Shown here: one piece after another, positions 1 through 8,653 of the stretch
How positions within the stretch are numbered: the first letter of the stretch is position 1
How the letters are laid out: each line of letters starts with the position of its first letter
Source: Alishewanella metallidurans
Lineage (GTDB): Bacteria; Pseudomonadota; Gammaproteobacteria; Enterobacterales; Alteromonadaceae
Assembly (NCBI RefSeq): GCF_036983985.1
Contig: NZ_JALAHQ010000003.1
Location: 186,001-250,000, forward strand
DNA: 64,000 bases
Direction of reading: 5' to 3'
Made by a program: the position numbers and the translations under genes
Notes under the pieces: model-generated
The model's database searches: none
What the model saw: only the letters and a program-made list of their open reading frames with translations
What the model was told of the DNA's origin: nothing

Positions 1-2
1 GC

Positions 3-194
3 CAGATTGATGATGTGCGCCGCCGTGGCGCTACTATAATTCCGCTGCATCATAACGGTGTTGATGCGTATAACCGAGTATTGCCTTTAGTAATTTTACA
101 GCGGTTTTATTTAGATGTAGAAGTGGTTGCACGTAGCAGAGGAATAAACCCTGATGCGCCACCGGGCTTAAATAAAGTAACTAAAACGGTTTAA
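3..194 (+). CDS. SIS-domain glucosamine-6-phosphate deaminase-like protein, C-terminal part only
   Basis: The window opens inside this gene; only about 63 C-terminal residues are visible, in the frame starting at base 3 and ending in TAA at 192-194. The tail carries SRGINPDAPPGLNKVTKTV, the kind of ending seen in SIS-domain sugar isomerases/deaminases related to the GlmS isomerase half (NagB-II/AgaS type). Such enzymes convert glucosamine-6-phosphate to fructose-6-phosphate plus ammonia. It lies 23 bases before nagA on the same strand, so it probably supplies the deaminase step of the same operon. NagB-II is the preferred reading because no classical NagB is visible and the NagP/NagA neighbours fit; the N-terminus would be needed to be sure. 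Confidence 0.7.
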   Translation, partial: QIDDVRRRGATIIPLHHNGVDAYNRVLPLVILQRFYLDVEVVARSRGINPDAPPGLNKVTKTV

Positions 195-217
195 TCTAAC
201 ATAGTGGTATTAAGCGC

Positions 218-1336
218 ATGCAGCAGTTGAGTGTCAGCCGGCTATTTGACGGTGAACAGTGGTTCGATAATGTGAGTGTCAATATTGATAACGGTATTGT
301 GCACTCGATAGTGCCCGCGGTTGGCAATATTCAGTCTGGCATGCTAGTGCCTGGCTTTATTGATGTGCAGGTAAATGGTGGTGGTGGGGTGTTGTTTAAT
401 GCTAAACCAAACCTGCAATCGCTGCGCACTATGCTGCGGGCGCATGCCCAGTTTGGTACTACGGCAATGCTACCTACAGTTATTACTGATAATGTCGCAA
501 TTATGCAGCAAGCGGCTGATGCAATAGCGTTAGCTATTGCGGCGCAAGAACCTGGCATTATTGGTGTGCATTTTGAAGGTCCGCATTTATCAGTGGCAAA
601 AAAAGGAGTGCACTCAGAGCAATATATTCGTCCATTAAGCGCTGCTGAGCTAGCAATTTATGCGCGAGCAGACTTAGGTATAAAGTTAATCACTGTTGCC
701 CCAGAAAATATTAGTCCAGCACAAATTAGCCAGCTAGTGGCACTAAACGTCATTGTTTGCCTTGGCCACTCAAATGCCGATGCCGCAACCGTGCAGGCTG
801 CACTTGCAGCAGGTGCGAGCGGTTTTACGCATTTATATAATGCGATGTCGCCGTTAACGTCACGCGAACCCGGCATGGTTGGTGTGGCGCTTAGCGACCC
901 GAATAGTTGGTGCGGTATTATTTTAGATGGCCATCATTTGCACCCTGTTGCGGCAAAGGTGGCGTTAGCCGCTAAGCCACAAGGTAAGTTAATGCTGGTA
1001 ACTGATGCGATGTCGCCAGTAGGCACCAGTGATACCGAATTTGACTTTTTTACCGGTAAAGTGACGCGTGATGGTAGCAAATTAACTAATGAGGCTGGCT
1101 CTTTAGCGGGCTCGGTATTAGATATGGCGGGTGCGGTACAATATGCCGTGCAGCAGCTAGGCGTTAGTCCGGCAGAAGCACTGCGAATGGCGTCGCTATA
1201 CCCGGCACAGTTTTTATCACGCAGTACCGGTGGCCGTATTGTCGCTGGTGCGCCGGCAGATTTCGTATTCGTTGATGATAACTGGCAGGTACTAGCGTGC
1301 TGGATTAATGGTCAGCCAATTTATAGCTCCTTATAA
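218..1336 (+). CDS. nagA: N-acetylglucosamine-6-phosphate deacetylase
   Basis: Cytoplasmic metal-dependent amidohydrolase that removes acetate from GlcNAc-6-phosphate, giving glucosamine-6-phosphate for the deaminase encoded just upstream. At 372 residues it has the family's normal length. Visible active-site elements are GFIDVQVNGGGG near residue 46, HFEGPH with the metal-ligand Glu120, LGHSNA with His184, THLYNAM with His205, and LVTDAMSP with the catalytic Asp263. The ATG at 218 has only a weak ribosome-binding site, consistent with coupling to the upstream gene. The nagP transporter follows after 26 bases. The order deaminase-nagA-nagP matches the chitin/GlcNAc operons of Alteromonadales; any NagR operator would lie outside the window. 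Confidence 0.95.
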   Translation: MQQLSVSRLFDGEQWFDNVSVNIDNGIVHSIVPAVGNIQSGMLVPGFIDVQVNGGGGVLFNAKPNLQSLRTMLRAHAQFGTTAMLPTVITDNVAIMQQAADAIALAIAAQEPGIIGVHFEGPHLSVAKKGVHSEQYIRPLSAAELAIYARADLGIKLITVAPENISPAQISQLVALNVIVCLGHSNADAATVQAALAAGASGFTHLYNAMSPLTSREPGMVGVALSDPNSWCGIILDGHHLHPVAAKVALAAKPQGKLMLVTDAMSPVGTSDTEFDFFTGKVTRDGSKLTNEAGSLAGSVLDMAGAVQYAVQQLGVSPAEALRMASLYPAQFLSRSTGGRIVAGAPADFVFVDDNWQVLACWINGQPIYSSL

Positions 1337-1362
1337 AAATCATAATAAAGCAGGAAATACGC

Positions 1363-2661
1363 ATGGAAGTGACAGCTGAACCAGTTAAAGTTCGCAGCAG
1401 CCTAGTGCCGATGGCAATAGTCGCAATCTTATTTTTTGTTTTAGGTTTTGCAACCTGGCTTAATGGCTCATTAATGCCTTACTTAAAGCAAATGCTCAGC
1501 CTAACGCCACTGCAGGCGTCATTTGTGGTGTTTTCTTTTTATATCGCCGTAACCTTTACTGCCTTACCTTCGGCGTGGTTAATTCGTAAAGTTGGCTATA
1601 AAAATGGTATGGCGTTAGGCATGGCAACTATGATGCTGGCTGGCTTGCTCTATATTCCGGCGGCACAAACACAAACCTTTGCTTTGTTTTTATTAGCACA
1701 GTTGGTTATTGGTGCTGGGCAAACTTTGCTACAAACTGCCGTAAACCCTTACGTAGTAAAAATTGGCCCGGAAAAAACTGCTGCCGTACGTATCAGTGTT
1801 ATGGGTATTTTAAATAAAACCGCGGGAGTTGCCGCACCGGTTGTGTTTACCGCGTTAATCGCCAATAGCTTTATCTCAACTTCTGATACTGTGCTAACAA
1901 GCATACAAATTGACGAAATGGCCGCTAGTTTAGTTTTACCTTACCTTGGTTTAGCTATATTTTTAGGCGTGCTAGCACTGGCTGTAAAGTTTGCACCTTT
2001 ACCTGAATTAGAAAAAGAATCGAATAACACCAATAGTGTGCAGTTAATTAAAGCGGTATTAGCAAAACCTAGTTTAGTATTAGGCGTATTAGCGTTATTT
2101 GTTTATGTAGCGGTTGAAGTTATTGCTGGTGATACCATTGGTTTATTTGCCTTATCGCTTGGTGTCGAGCGTTACACGGTAATGACCTCTTATACTATGG
2201 GTTGTATGGTACTGGGTTATATACTGGGAATAGTATTGATCCCGCGCGTGCTATCACAGCAAGCTGCGTTAGCCATTTCTGCTGTTTTAGGTGTGTTGTT
2301 AGTCGGCTTTATTGTGCTGGGTGATACTTCATCCTTTATCATCGCTAATAACGTATTGCTGCCATTAGGTGGCGCAGCGCTACCCGATACGCTGCTGTGT
2401 ATAGCTGTACTTGGATTGGCTAATGCTATTGTTTGGCCGGCAGTGTGGCCGTTGGCGTTGTCAGGTTTAGGTGAGTTAACTAGTACCGGTTCGGCATTAC
2501 TTATTATGGGTATTGCCGGTGGTGCTTTTGGCCCAGTATTTTGGGGTTTAGCTAGTGGCACGGGGTTGGGGCAACAAGGTGCTTATATTGTGATGTTGCC
2601 ATGTTATGCATTTATTCTGTTTTATGCACTGAAGGGCCATAAAATGACCCGTTGGCAGTGA
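1363..2661 (+). CDS. nagP: N-acetylglucosamine MFS transporter (NagP-like, FucP family)
   Basis: Inner-membrane sugar permease of 432 residues, almost entirely hydrophobic, with about twelve predicted membrane segments. The N-terminal segment FFVLGFATWLNGSLMPYLK is the FucP/GGP (fucose:H+ symporter) signature found in the GlcNAc transporter NagP of Shewanella-like bacteria, which replaces the PTS NagE of enterics. This fits a non-PTS route in which a kinase must phosphorylate GlcNAc inside the cell before NagA acts; that kinase is not in the window. The start has a good AGGAAAT ribosome-binding site. The gene ends three bases before the convergent Wzi-like gene, and I see no terminator hairpin between them. 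Confidence 0.87.
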   Translation: MEVTAEPVKVRSSLVPMAIVAILFFVLGFATWLNGSLMPYLKQMLSLTPLQASFVVFSFYIAVTFTALPSAWLIRKVGYKNGMALGMATMMLAGLLYIPAAQTQTFALFLLAQLVIGAGQTLLQTAVNPYVVKIGPEKTAAVRISVMGILNKTAGVAAPVVFTALIANSFISTSDTVLTSIQIDEMAASLVLPYLGLAIFLGVLALAVKFAPLPELEKESNNTNSVQLIKAVLAKPSLVLGVLALFVYVAVEVIAGDTIGLFALSLGVERYTVMTSYTMGCMVLGYILGIVLIPRVLSQQAALAISAVLGVLLVGFIVLGDTSSFIIANNVLLPLGGAALPDTLLCIAVLGLANAIVWPAVWPLALSGLGELTSTGSALLIMGIAGGAFGPVFWGLASGTGLGQQGAYIVMLPCYAFILFYALKGHKMTRWQ

Positions 2662-2664
2662 TAG

Positions 2665-4062
2665 CTAGAAACGATATTCCCAAGTGGCGGCTAAACTACC
2701 ACGTTTAATATTAAGCTCGGGTTGCGGCGATTTATCAAACACTCTACCTTCAATACTTAGCAGGCCGTTAAATAACGGCTGGCGGTATTCCAAGCGTAAC
2801 TGCCAATTTTTTAAATTAGAGTTGGCAGCTAAAAACTCACCGTGCAGTAGGCTAACCGCCCAGCTATAGCCATCAAAAGTTTGAAAGCGATATCCCGCCG
2901 ATAATACTCGCGCATCGCTGCCATAGCCGCTGCCAATAACGCGACCATAGCGGCGGTAACCCTGCGGGTATATATCGCCTTCGTAAGCGCAATCACCGGT
3001 TTGCACTGCACCGTCGCAACGAATATAGGTATTCGACCACTCTAAATTAACTGTGTGTATTGTGCTGCTGCTACCAAAAAAGCTACGTACGCCATAAAGC
3101 TGCATAGGTGTGCTTAGGTTGCGACCACCGCTGTCGTTGGCAAGTTCAGCATAAATACTCAGAGGTTGATGAAACAGATTAAGGTGCAAGGTGGCATCTA
3201 ACCCAACCAAGTTATCAGAATTATGTTGATCATTTAACAATAACATCTGGCCAAATGCGCTAAGGCCGTTGTCTAAGGTATCGCCACCCCACTGACTAAT
3301 GCGCGATAAACCCAGCTCTAATTCAGGTAACGGCCTAGCACTAAAGCGTGCGCCAAAATGCTTAATTTGTTGCGGTATACTATGGTGTTCACCCTGACCG
3401 ATAAAACTGGTAAAACTCCAAGGTCCTAACCAGCTTAACAACCGGTTTTCACTTGCTTGCCAGCTATGACGGCTTAACCGCAACGAAGGTATTGGTCTGG
3501 CGTTATTGCTTAGTAACAGTGAGGTTTGTTGCCCTGGGCCCCACCATGCAGGCTGTTGATCAATAGCCAACACCCAGTTGCCAGCAATGAATGCCAAATA
3601 GCTGCCATCTAGCGTAACATCTTGCTCATGGCTGCCATTTTCTAGTTTACGATAATTAACCTGCGTTTTAGCCGCCCAGTTTTCGCCAAGGTATTCTTTA
3701 AAAATACTGGCATCAGCTTTTTCAAAATAGCTTTCGCCGAAACTTTGATACAGCGACGGGTTCGTGCTGGCTTTTAACTTAATACCGGCAATGTAATCTT
3801 GTTGGTTAGCGTTTAACGCTGATCTAACATGAGCTAGTGCAAAGCGTAATTCTTCTGTTGGTTGTTCTTGCGCCGCCGCTAAATCGCCTACAATGTTTTT
3901 CCACATTAAAGGGTAGGTGTTTACTGGGCCTGTTATAACGCCAGCCTGCGCCAGTGTTTGCAACGATTGGCGTAAATAATTATCTGTGGTGTCTACCCAG
4001 GGCGCAGCGCTGGCGGGTAATGCCAACAACAGTGTGGCAATAATCGTTGGTTTTAATGTCAT
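2665..4062 (-). CDS. Capsule assembly Wzi family outer-membrane protein
   Basis: A 465-residue exported protein. Residues 1-19 form a signal peptide ending ASA before APWVDTTD. The N-terminal region (about 20-60) reads as the helix-rich start typical of the Wzi (Caps_assemb_Wzi) family, WVDTTDNYLRQSLQTLAQAG, followed by a long stretch of alternating beta-strand pattern ending WEYRF, a terminal aromatic residue as in outer-membrane barrels. Wzi anchors group 1 capsule in Enterobacteria; in Alteromonadales members are common without a capsule locus nearby, as here, so the exact role is open. The ATG overlaps the coaD stop codon (ATGA), so the two are probably co-transcribed, although no functional link is obvious. 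Confidence 0.8.
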   Translation of the reverse strand: MTLKPTIIATLLLALPASAAPWVDTTDNYLRQSLQTLAQAGVITGPVNTYPLMWKNIVGDLAAAQEQPTEELRFALAHVRSALNANQQDYIAGIKLKASTNPSLYQSFGESYFEKADASIFKEYLGENWAAKTQVNYRKLENGSHEQDVTLDGSYLAFIAGNWVLAIDQQPAWWGPGQQTSLLLSNNARPIPSLRLSRHSWQASENRLLSWLGPWSFTSFIGQGEHHSIPQQIKHFGARFSARPLPELELGLSRISQWGGDTLDNGLSAFGQMLLLNDQHNSDNLVGLDATLHLNLFHQPLSIYAELANDSGGRNLSTPMQLYGVRSFFGSSSTIHTVNLEWSNTYIRCDGAVQTGDCAYEGDIYPQGYRRYGRVIGSGYGSDARVLSAGYRFQTFDGYSWAVSLLHGEFLAANSNLKNWQLRLEYRQPLFNGLLSIEGRVFDKSPQPELNIKRGSLAATWEYRF

Positions 4063-4541
4063 AATTTAAATTTGGCTTTTAGGGCTAATTCAACATCGGC
4101 AGGAACAAAGCTAGATACATCACCACCGTGCCGACATACCTCTTTGACTAGAGTCGATGAGATAAATGAGTTTTTTTCCGACGGTGTCATAAAAATACTG
4201 TCTAGCGCGGGGTTTAGTTGCCGGTTCATACTGGCTAGCTGAAATTCATACTCAAAGTCTGCTACAGCTCGCACGCCACGAATTAATACCGCAGCGTGCT
4301 CATTTTCGGCAAACTTTGCTAATAAGCCAGAAAAGCCAATTACGCTAACATTTTTAATACCGGCAAAAGCCTGCTGCGCTAAAGCTACTCGTTCTTGCAA
4401 ACTAAATAATGGCTGCTTACTTGGGTTAGCTGCAACGCCGACAATAACACTGTCAAACATTCGGGCTGCGCGCTGCACTAAATCGGCGTGACCGTTAGTA
4501 AGAGGGTCGAAAGTGCCTGGGTAAATGGCTTTAATTTTCAT
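4059..4541 (-). CDS. coaD: Phosphopantetheine adenylyltransferase
   Basis: Catalyses the fourth step of coenzyme A synthesis, 4'-phosphopantetheine plus ATP to dephospho-CoA. The nucleotidyltransferase signature YPGTFDPLTNGHADL is at residues 6-20 and the second motif FMTPSEKNSFISSTLVKE is near residue 120. I place the start at the ATG at 4541 (MKIKAIYPG), which gives 160 residues, the usual CoaD length; an open frame continues 45 bases upstream to 4586 but would add a 15-residue tail not seen in the family. It is divergent from the TetR gene and overlaps the downstream Wzi-like gene by four bases. Confidence 0.95.
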   Translation of the reverse strand: MKIKAIYPGTFDPLTNGHADLVQRAARMFDSVIVGVAANPSKQPLFSLQERVALAQQAFAGIKNVSVIGFSGLLAKFAENEHAAVLIRGVRAVADFEYEFQLASMNRQLNPALDSIFMTPSEKNSFISSTLVKEVCRHGGDVSSFVPADVELALKAKFKL

Positions 4542-4658
4542 ATTGTTAGAGGCATTCCATGCTAAGTTAAAATGCAGATTTCGCAACGACTAGAGTTTTT
4601 AGTCAATTTGGCGTTACTATAGCAAATTAATTTAATAAACAATAAGCCTGTTTCGCAG

Positions 4659-5306
4659 ATGGAAAAAAAGCTCAGAACAAAAGATAAAATTCTGCAAGCC
4701 AGTGTAGAGTTATTTAACCAGGTGGGTGAACGCCAGGTTACGACTAATCATATTGCGGCACATTTGGGTATTAGCCCCGGTAATCTGTATTACCACTTTC
4801 GTAATAAAGAAGACATTGTGCGGCAAATTTTTAAAGAATATGCCAAGTTATTAGAAACTCGTATTAAGCCGCCGTCAGATAAAACTGAAGCACTGGATGC
4901 GTTGGCCAGTTATTTGGATGCCGTGTTTGAACTGATGTGGCGGTTTCATTTTTTTTACGCCAACTTACCCGATATTTTGGCGCGAGATGCCGCATTGCAG
5001 CAAGATTATCAACTGGTGCAACAAGGTGTTTTGGCGCGCGTTACTGCCGTGTTACGCTCGCTTAAGCAGTCGGGTATTATTGCCATTGATGACGAAGACG
5101 TGACCGATTTAGCGCACAGTATTAAGCTGCTAGTAACGTTTTGGATTAGCTATTTGAAAACCCAAGCACCCGATAAAGCGATTGATCAGGCGAGTGTGTA
5201 TCAGGGCGTATTAAAAGTATTACTGCTATTTAAACCCTATGCTACTGAACAAGCTAAACCCCGTATTGCACGCTTGCAACAACAGTATGAGGCGCTGGCC
5301 AATTAA
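4659..5306 (+). CDS. TetR/AcrR family transcriptional regulator
   Basis: A 215-residue one-component regulator. The N-terminal helix-turn-helix covers about residues 8-55: TKDKILQASVELFNQVG, then TTNHIAAHLGISPGNLYYHF with the usual recognition-helix ending YYHF and K-E-D-I-V after it. The C-terminal 150 residues are helical and resemble the TetR_C domain of a widespread proteobacterial subgroup with unknown ligand. It is divergent from coaD with 117 bases between, and 136 bases lie between it and kbl on the same strand. Neither neighbour clearly identifies its target. Not FabR or SlmA as far as I can judge from the HTH. Confidence 0.85.
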   Translation: MEKKLRTKDKILQASVELFNQVGERQVTTNHIAAHLGISPGNLYYHFRNKEDIVRQIFKEYAKLLETRIKPPSDKTEALDALASYLDAVFELMWRFHFFYANLPDILARDAALQQDYQLVQQGVLARVTAVLRSLKQSGIIAIDDEDVTDLAHSIKLLVTFWISYLKTQAPDKAIDQASVYQGVLKVLLLFKPYATEQAKPRIARLQQQYEALAN

Positions 5307-5442
5307 ATAGCGCGGTTGTAGGTTAAACTTGACACTATCAGGTCTGAGCAGCGCACAACATAATGTAAAAGCGCTGCAGGCTTGCTTTATACGCTATACA
5401 ATAGCGCCGTTTTTCTGTACTTAGCCAGTAACTGGAGGTTTT

Positions 5443-6639
5443 ATGCGCAGCAGTGCTTTTCTGCAACACTTACAACAGCAAACCGATGATGTTAAAGCAG
5501 AAGGTTTATACAAGGCAGAGCGTATTATTACCTCGCAGCAACAGGCCAGCGTTAGTGTTGCTGGTAAACAGGTACTAAATTTTTGTGCTAACAACTATTT
5601 AGGTTTAGCCAATCATCCTGATCTTATTGCTGCTGCTCAGCAAGGTTTAACCAGCCATGGCTTTGGCGTAGCCTCAGTGCGCTTTATTTGTGGCACTCAA
5701 GATATTCATAAAACTTTAGAGCAAAATATCAGTAGCTTTTTAGGCACTGAAGACACCATTTTGTATTCGTCGTGTTTTGATGCCAACACCGGTTTATTCG
5801 AAACCCTACTGGGCGCTGACGATGCGATTATTTCTGATGCACTAAATCACGCCTCTATTATTGATGGTGTGCGTTTATGTAAAGCCAAGCGTTACCGTTA
5901 TGCCAATAACAACATGGCCGAGTTAGAAGCGCAATTAAAGCAAGCCGATGCCGATGGCGCGCGTTTTAAATTAATTGCCACCGACGGTGTATTTTCAATG
6001 GACGGCGTAATTGCCGATCTAAAATCTATCTGCGATCTGGCCGATAAATACGGCGCCATGGTGATGGTTGATGACAGTCATGCTGTGGGCTTTGTTGGCG
6101 AAAATGGCCGTGGCACCCCAGAGTATTGTGGTGTGACAGAGCGAGTAGATATCATCACGGGTACTTTAGGCAAAGCATTAGGTGGCGCGTCAGGTGGTTA
6201 CACCTCAGGTAAAAAGGAAGTGATTGAATGGCTGCGTCAGCGCTCACGGCCGTATCTGTTCTCTAATTCATTAGCGCCATCTATTGTTGCTGCGTCAATA
6301 AAGGTACTGCAAATGTTGCAGCAAGGCGACGCGCTGCGTGCCAAGCTTTGGGATAATGCTAATTATTTCCGGGAAAAAATGTCAGCTGCTGGTTTTACGT
6401 TAGCTGGTAAAGATCATGCCATTATTCCGGTGATGTTAGGTGATGCCAAAGTTGCCTCAGAAATGGCAAAACGGATGTTAGAAGAAGGTATTTACGTGGT
6501 TGGCTTCTCATTTCCAGTAGTGCCAAAAGGCCAAGCGCGGATCCGGACACAAATTTCAGCAGCACATAATAAAGCACAATTGGATAAGGCTATAGATGCC
6601 TTTATCCGTATTGGTAAAGACATGGGCGTGATCGCATAA
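5443..6639 (+). CDS. kbl: Glycine C-acetyltransferase (2-amino-3-ketobutyrate CoA ligase)
   Basis: PLP enzyme that cleaves 2-amino-3-ketobutyrate with CoA to glycine and acetyl-CoA, the second step of threonine degradation. It has 398 residues, the family norm. The PLP-binding lysine is K244 in GTLGKALGGASGGY. Other markers are NFCANNYLGLA near residue 46, VRFICGTQDIHKTLE near 83 and MVDDSHAVGFVG near 208. ATG 5443 is preceded by a clear CTGGAGG ribosome-binding site. tdh follows after 14 bases, giving the standard kbl-tdh operon whose two products channel the unstable ketoacid between them. Confidence 0.97.
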   Translation: MRSSAFLQHLQQQTDDVKAEGLYKAERIITSQQQASVSVAGKQVLNFCANNYLGLANHPDLIAAAQQGLTSHGFGVASVRFICGTQDIHKTLEQNISSFLGTEDTILYSSCFDANTGLFETLLGADDAIISDALNHASIIDGVRLCKAKRYRYANNNMAELEAQLKQADADGARFKLIATDGVFSMDGVIADLKSICDLADKYGAMVMVDDSHAVGFVGENGRGTPEYCGVTERVDIITGTLGKALGGASGGYTSGKKEVIEWLRQRSRPYLFSNSLAPSIVAASIKVLQMLQQGDALRAKLWDNANYFREKMSAAGFTLAGKDHAIIPVMLGDAKVASEMAKRMLEEGIYVVGFSFPVVPKGQARIRTQISAAHNKAQLDKAIDAFIRIGKDMGVIA

Positions 6640-6653
6640 GGGCGGGACGTAAA

Positions 6654-7679
6654 ATGAAAGCATTAGCAAAGTTAAAAGCAGAACCAGGTATTTGGCAAAC
6701 TGAAGTTGATAAGCCAGAAGTCGGCCCGAATGATGTATTAATACGTATTAAAAAAACCGCTATTTGCGGTACCGACGTACATATTTATAAATGGGATGAG
6801 TGGGCACAAAACACGATTCCACATGGCATGGTAGTAGGTCATGAGTATGTTGGTGTAATTGAAGGCATGGGTTCAGAAGTGCGTGGTTTTAAAGTAGGTG
6901 ACCGCGTGTCGGGTGAAGGCCATATTACCTGTGGTTATTGCCGTAACTGTCGGGCTGGGCGAGTACATTTATGCCGTAACACCACAGGTGTTGGTGTTAA
7001 CCGTCCGGGTGCTTTTGCCGAGTACTTAGTCATCCCAGCGTATAACGCGTTTAAATTAGCTGACAACATTCCTGACAATATCGCGGCTATTTTTGATCCG
7101 TTCGGTAATGCCGTGCATACCGCACTGTCGTTCGATTTAGTGGGTGAAGACGTGCTTATTACCGGTGCTGGGCCAATCGGCATTATGGCAGCAGCCGTAG
7201 CGCGCCACGTTGGCGCCCGGCATGTGGTTATAACTGATGTAAATCAATACCGCTTAGACTTAGCGCTTAAAATGGGTGCTACCCGTGCCGTAGACGTTAG
7301 TAAACAAAACCTAAAAGACGTGATGAACGAACTGGGTATGACCGAAGGTTTTGATGTTGGTCTGGAAATGTCCGGTGTGCCAGCCGCGTTTCGTAGCATG
7401 CTTGATACCATGAATCACGGTGGCAAAATTGCGATGCTAGGTATTCCGCCGTCTGATATGGCAGTAGATTGGAATAAAGTTATTTTTAAAGGCTTAGTAA
7501 TCAAAGGTATTTACGGTCGCGAGATGTTTGAAACTTGGTACAAAATGGCCAGTTTAATTCAGTCGGGGTTAGATTTAACGCCAATGATTACTCATGAAAT
7601 GCCGATGGAAAACTACCAAGAAGGTTTCGAGATTATGTGTTCTGGTCAGTCAGGTAAGGTAATTCTGAACTGGTCATAA
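6654..7679 (+). CDS. tdh: L-threonine 3-dehydrogenase
   Basis: Zinc-dependent medium-chain dehydrogenase that oxidises threonine to 2-amino-3-ketobutyrate with NAD+. It has 341 residues, exactly the E. coli length. Visible sites are the catalytic zinc region ICGTDVHIY and GHEYVG (residues 37-70), the structural zinc cysteines in CGYCRNCRAGRVHLC (about 96-110), and the Rossmann motif ITGAGPIGIMAAAVA (about 167-181). It is the second gene of kbl-tdh and is followed by a strong intrinsic terminator. Confidence 0.97.
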   Translation: MKALAKLKAEPGIWQTEVDKPEVGPNDVLIRIKKTAICGTDVHIYKWDEWAQNTIPHGMVVGHEYVGVIEGMGSEVRGFKVGDRVSGEGHITCGYCRNCRAGRVHLCRNTTGVGVNRPGAFAEYLVIPAYNAFKLADNIPDNIAAIFDPFGNAVHTALSFDLVGEDVLITGAGPIGIMAAAVARHVGARHVVITDVNQYRLDLALKMGATRAVDVSKQNLKDVMNELGMTEGFDVGLEMSGVPAAFRSMLDTMNHGGKIAMLGIPPSDMAVDWNKVIFKGLVIKGIYGREMFETWYKMASLIQSGLDLTPMITHEMPMENYQEGFEIMCSGQSGKVILNWS

Positions 7680-7707
7680 TCACCAGCGACCTATCAACAA
7701 TAAAACA

Positions 7708-7729
7708 GCGAACCTCGGTTCGCTTTTTT
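7708..7729 (+). terminator. Rho-independent terminator after tdh
   Basis: Perfect 7-bp stem GCGAACC / GGTTCGC with a two-base loop (TC), followed by a run of six T. It closes the kbl-tdh operon. Confidence 0.9.
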
Positions 7730-7815
7730 ATTGCCTAAAATTCATTCACTCATTTGTCTCTAAAGTTGATTTGGATATATGTTATATTTTTTTGGAATAT
7801 AGGATTAGTGTTTGG

Positions 7816-7832
7816 TTGGATTGCTTTGTGCA
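7816..7832 (+). promoter_or_regulatory. Candidate sigma-54 (-24/-12) promoter of the PEP-CTERM gene
   Basis: TTGGATTGCTTTGTGCA has GG at 7818-7819 and GC at 7830-7831 with exactly ten bases between, the obligatory sigma-54 spacing, and matches the TGG...TGCA ends of the consensus. It lies 61 bases before the ATG of a PEP-CTERM protein gene. In other bacteria such genes are driven by RpoN with the PrsK/PrsR two-component pair, which makes the match more plausible. The internal consensus CACG is poorly kept, so this is tentative. Confidence 0.35.
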
Positions 7833-7893
7833 TAGTTAATGTTGCATGTAATTGCAATTACTAAAACTAATAATAATATCCAGAGGAATACCC

Positions 7894-8397
7894 ATGTTGA
7901 AATCCATAATGTTTGCTGTCGCAACCTTGGTACTAAGCAGCTTTGCTGTTATCCAAACTGCGCAAGCTTCACCAATTATTACTCAAGAGTTTTTGTTTGA
8001 TGACGGCAGCAGCTTTGGCTTCCTGTCAATTGACACTGCCGATATTGATGCTGATGGTAATGTGTCTCAGTGGCATGCTTTTGAATTATTTGGTTATGAA
8101 ATAGGCGAAGTTTTTGATTTTTCTGCTTCGTTCGATATCGATAATTTATTTGCCGGCCTGACGTTTTTAAACTTCGACGCTAATGACGTTTCCGATTTCT
8201 TTGCCTTTCAGGGCAGCTGGTTCGCAGATTTTGATTTAGGGTTCTTTACTATTTATACAGCTGACGGTGACTACCTTATTGACGATTATATGGTGATGGG
8301 TGCACCAGTTGTAAGCGGCGTAACTGTGCCGGAGCCTGGTACGCTGTTTTTAATGCTATCTGTTATGGGCGGCTTGTTGTTACGTCGTCGTGCCTAA
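7894..8397 (+). CDS. PEP-CTERM sorting-domain protein, function unknown
   Basis: A 167-residue exported protein. Residues 1-25 are a signal peptide (MLKSIMFAV ... QTAQA). The last 23 residues are a textbook PEP-CTERM tag: VPEPGTLFLMLS, a hydrophobic segment, then RRR. The tag is recognised by an exosortase (XrtA/EpsH type), which is not in this window. The middle is acidic and aromatic (many D and F, pI clearly low) with no domain I recognise. I chose the ATG at 7894 because AGAGGAA precedes it and the signal peptide begins there; the frame stays open upstream to 7852. It stands alone between the tdh terminator and a secreted protease gene. Confidence 0.85.
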   Translation: MLKSIMFAVATLVLSSFAVIQTAQASPIITQEFLFDDGSSFGFLSIDTADIDADGNVSQWHAFELFGYEIGEVFDFSASFDIDNLFAGLTFLNFDANDVSDFFAFQGSWFADFDLGFFTIYTADGDYLIDDYMVMGAPVVSGVTVPEPGTLFLMLSVMGGLLLRRRA

Positions 8398-8489
8398 TTT
8401 GTTTGTTAGAAATGTTTTAAGTGTCAGATTTTTTATCACTTTTATCACAGATGTAATTTAATGTTTCGAAGGGGGCGGTCATAGCTAGT

Positions 8490-8508
8490 GGTGTTGATGC
8501 GCAACACC
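8490..8508. repeat. Inverted repeat between the PEP-CTERM gene and the protease gene
   Basis: GGTGTTG - ATGCG - CAACACC, a perfect 7-bp dyad in the 256-base gap. No T-run follows on either strand, so it does not look like an intrinsic terminator. It could be an operator or mRNA structure for the protease gene, or chance. The rest of the gap is AT-rich with no coding sequence. Confidence 0.45.
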
Positions 8509-8653
8509 ATGTGCTTGTAAGTTGTCCAAATTCTTTACAGTTATGTGAAATGAGTTTTAATAAAAATTAAATTGCCGATCAATAAATAATGGTTTAGGCA
8601 AAATAGCAAAATAAAAGTGTGTTGCTAAATAAAAAAATAACCGGAGAACATCC

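Noticed and set aside
2665..4062. Capsule locus suggested by the Wzi-like protein
   Set aside because: No wza, wzc, glycosyltransferase or other polysaccharide gene is near; the neighbours are coaD and nagP.
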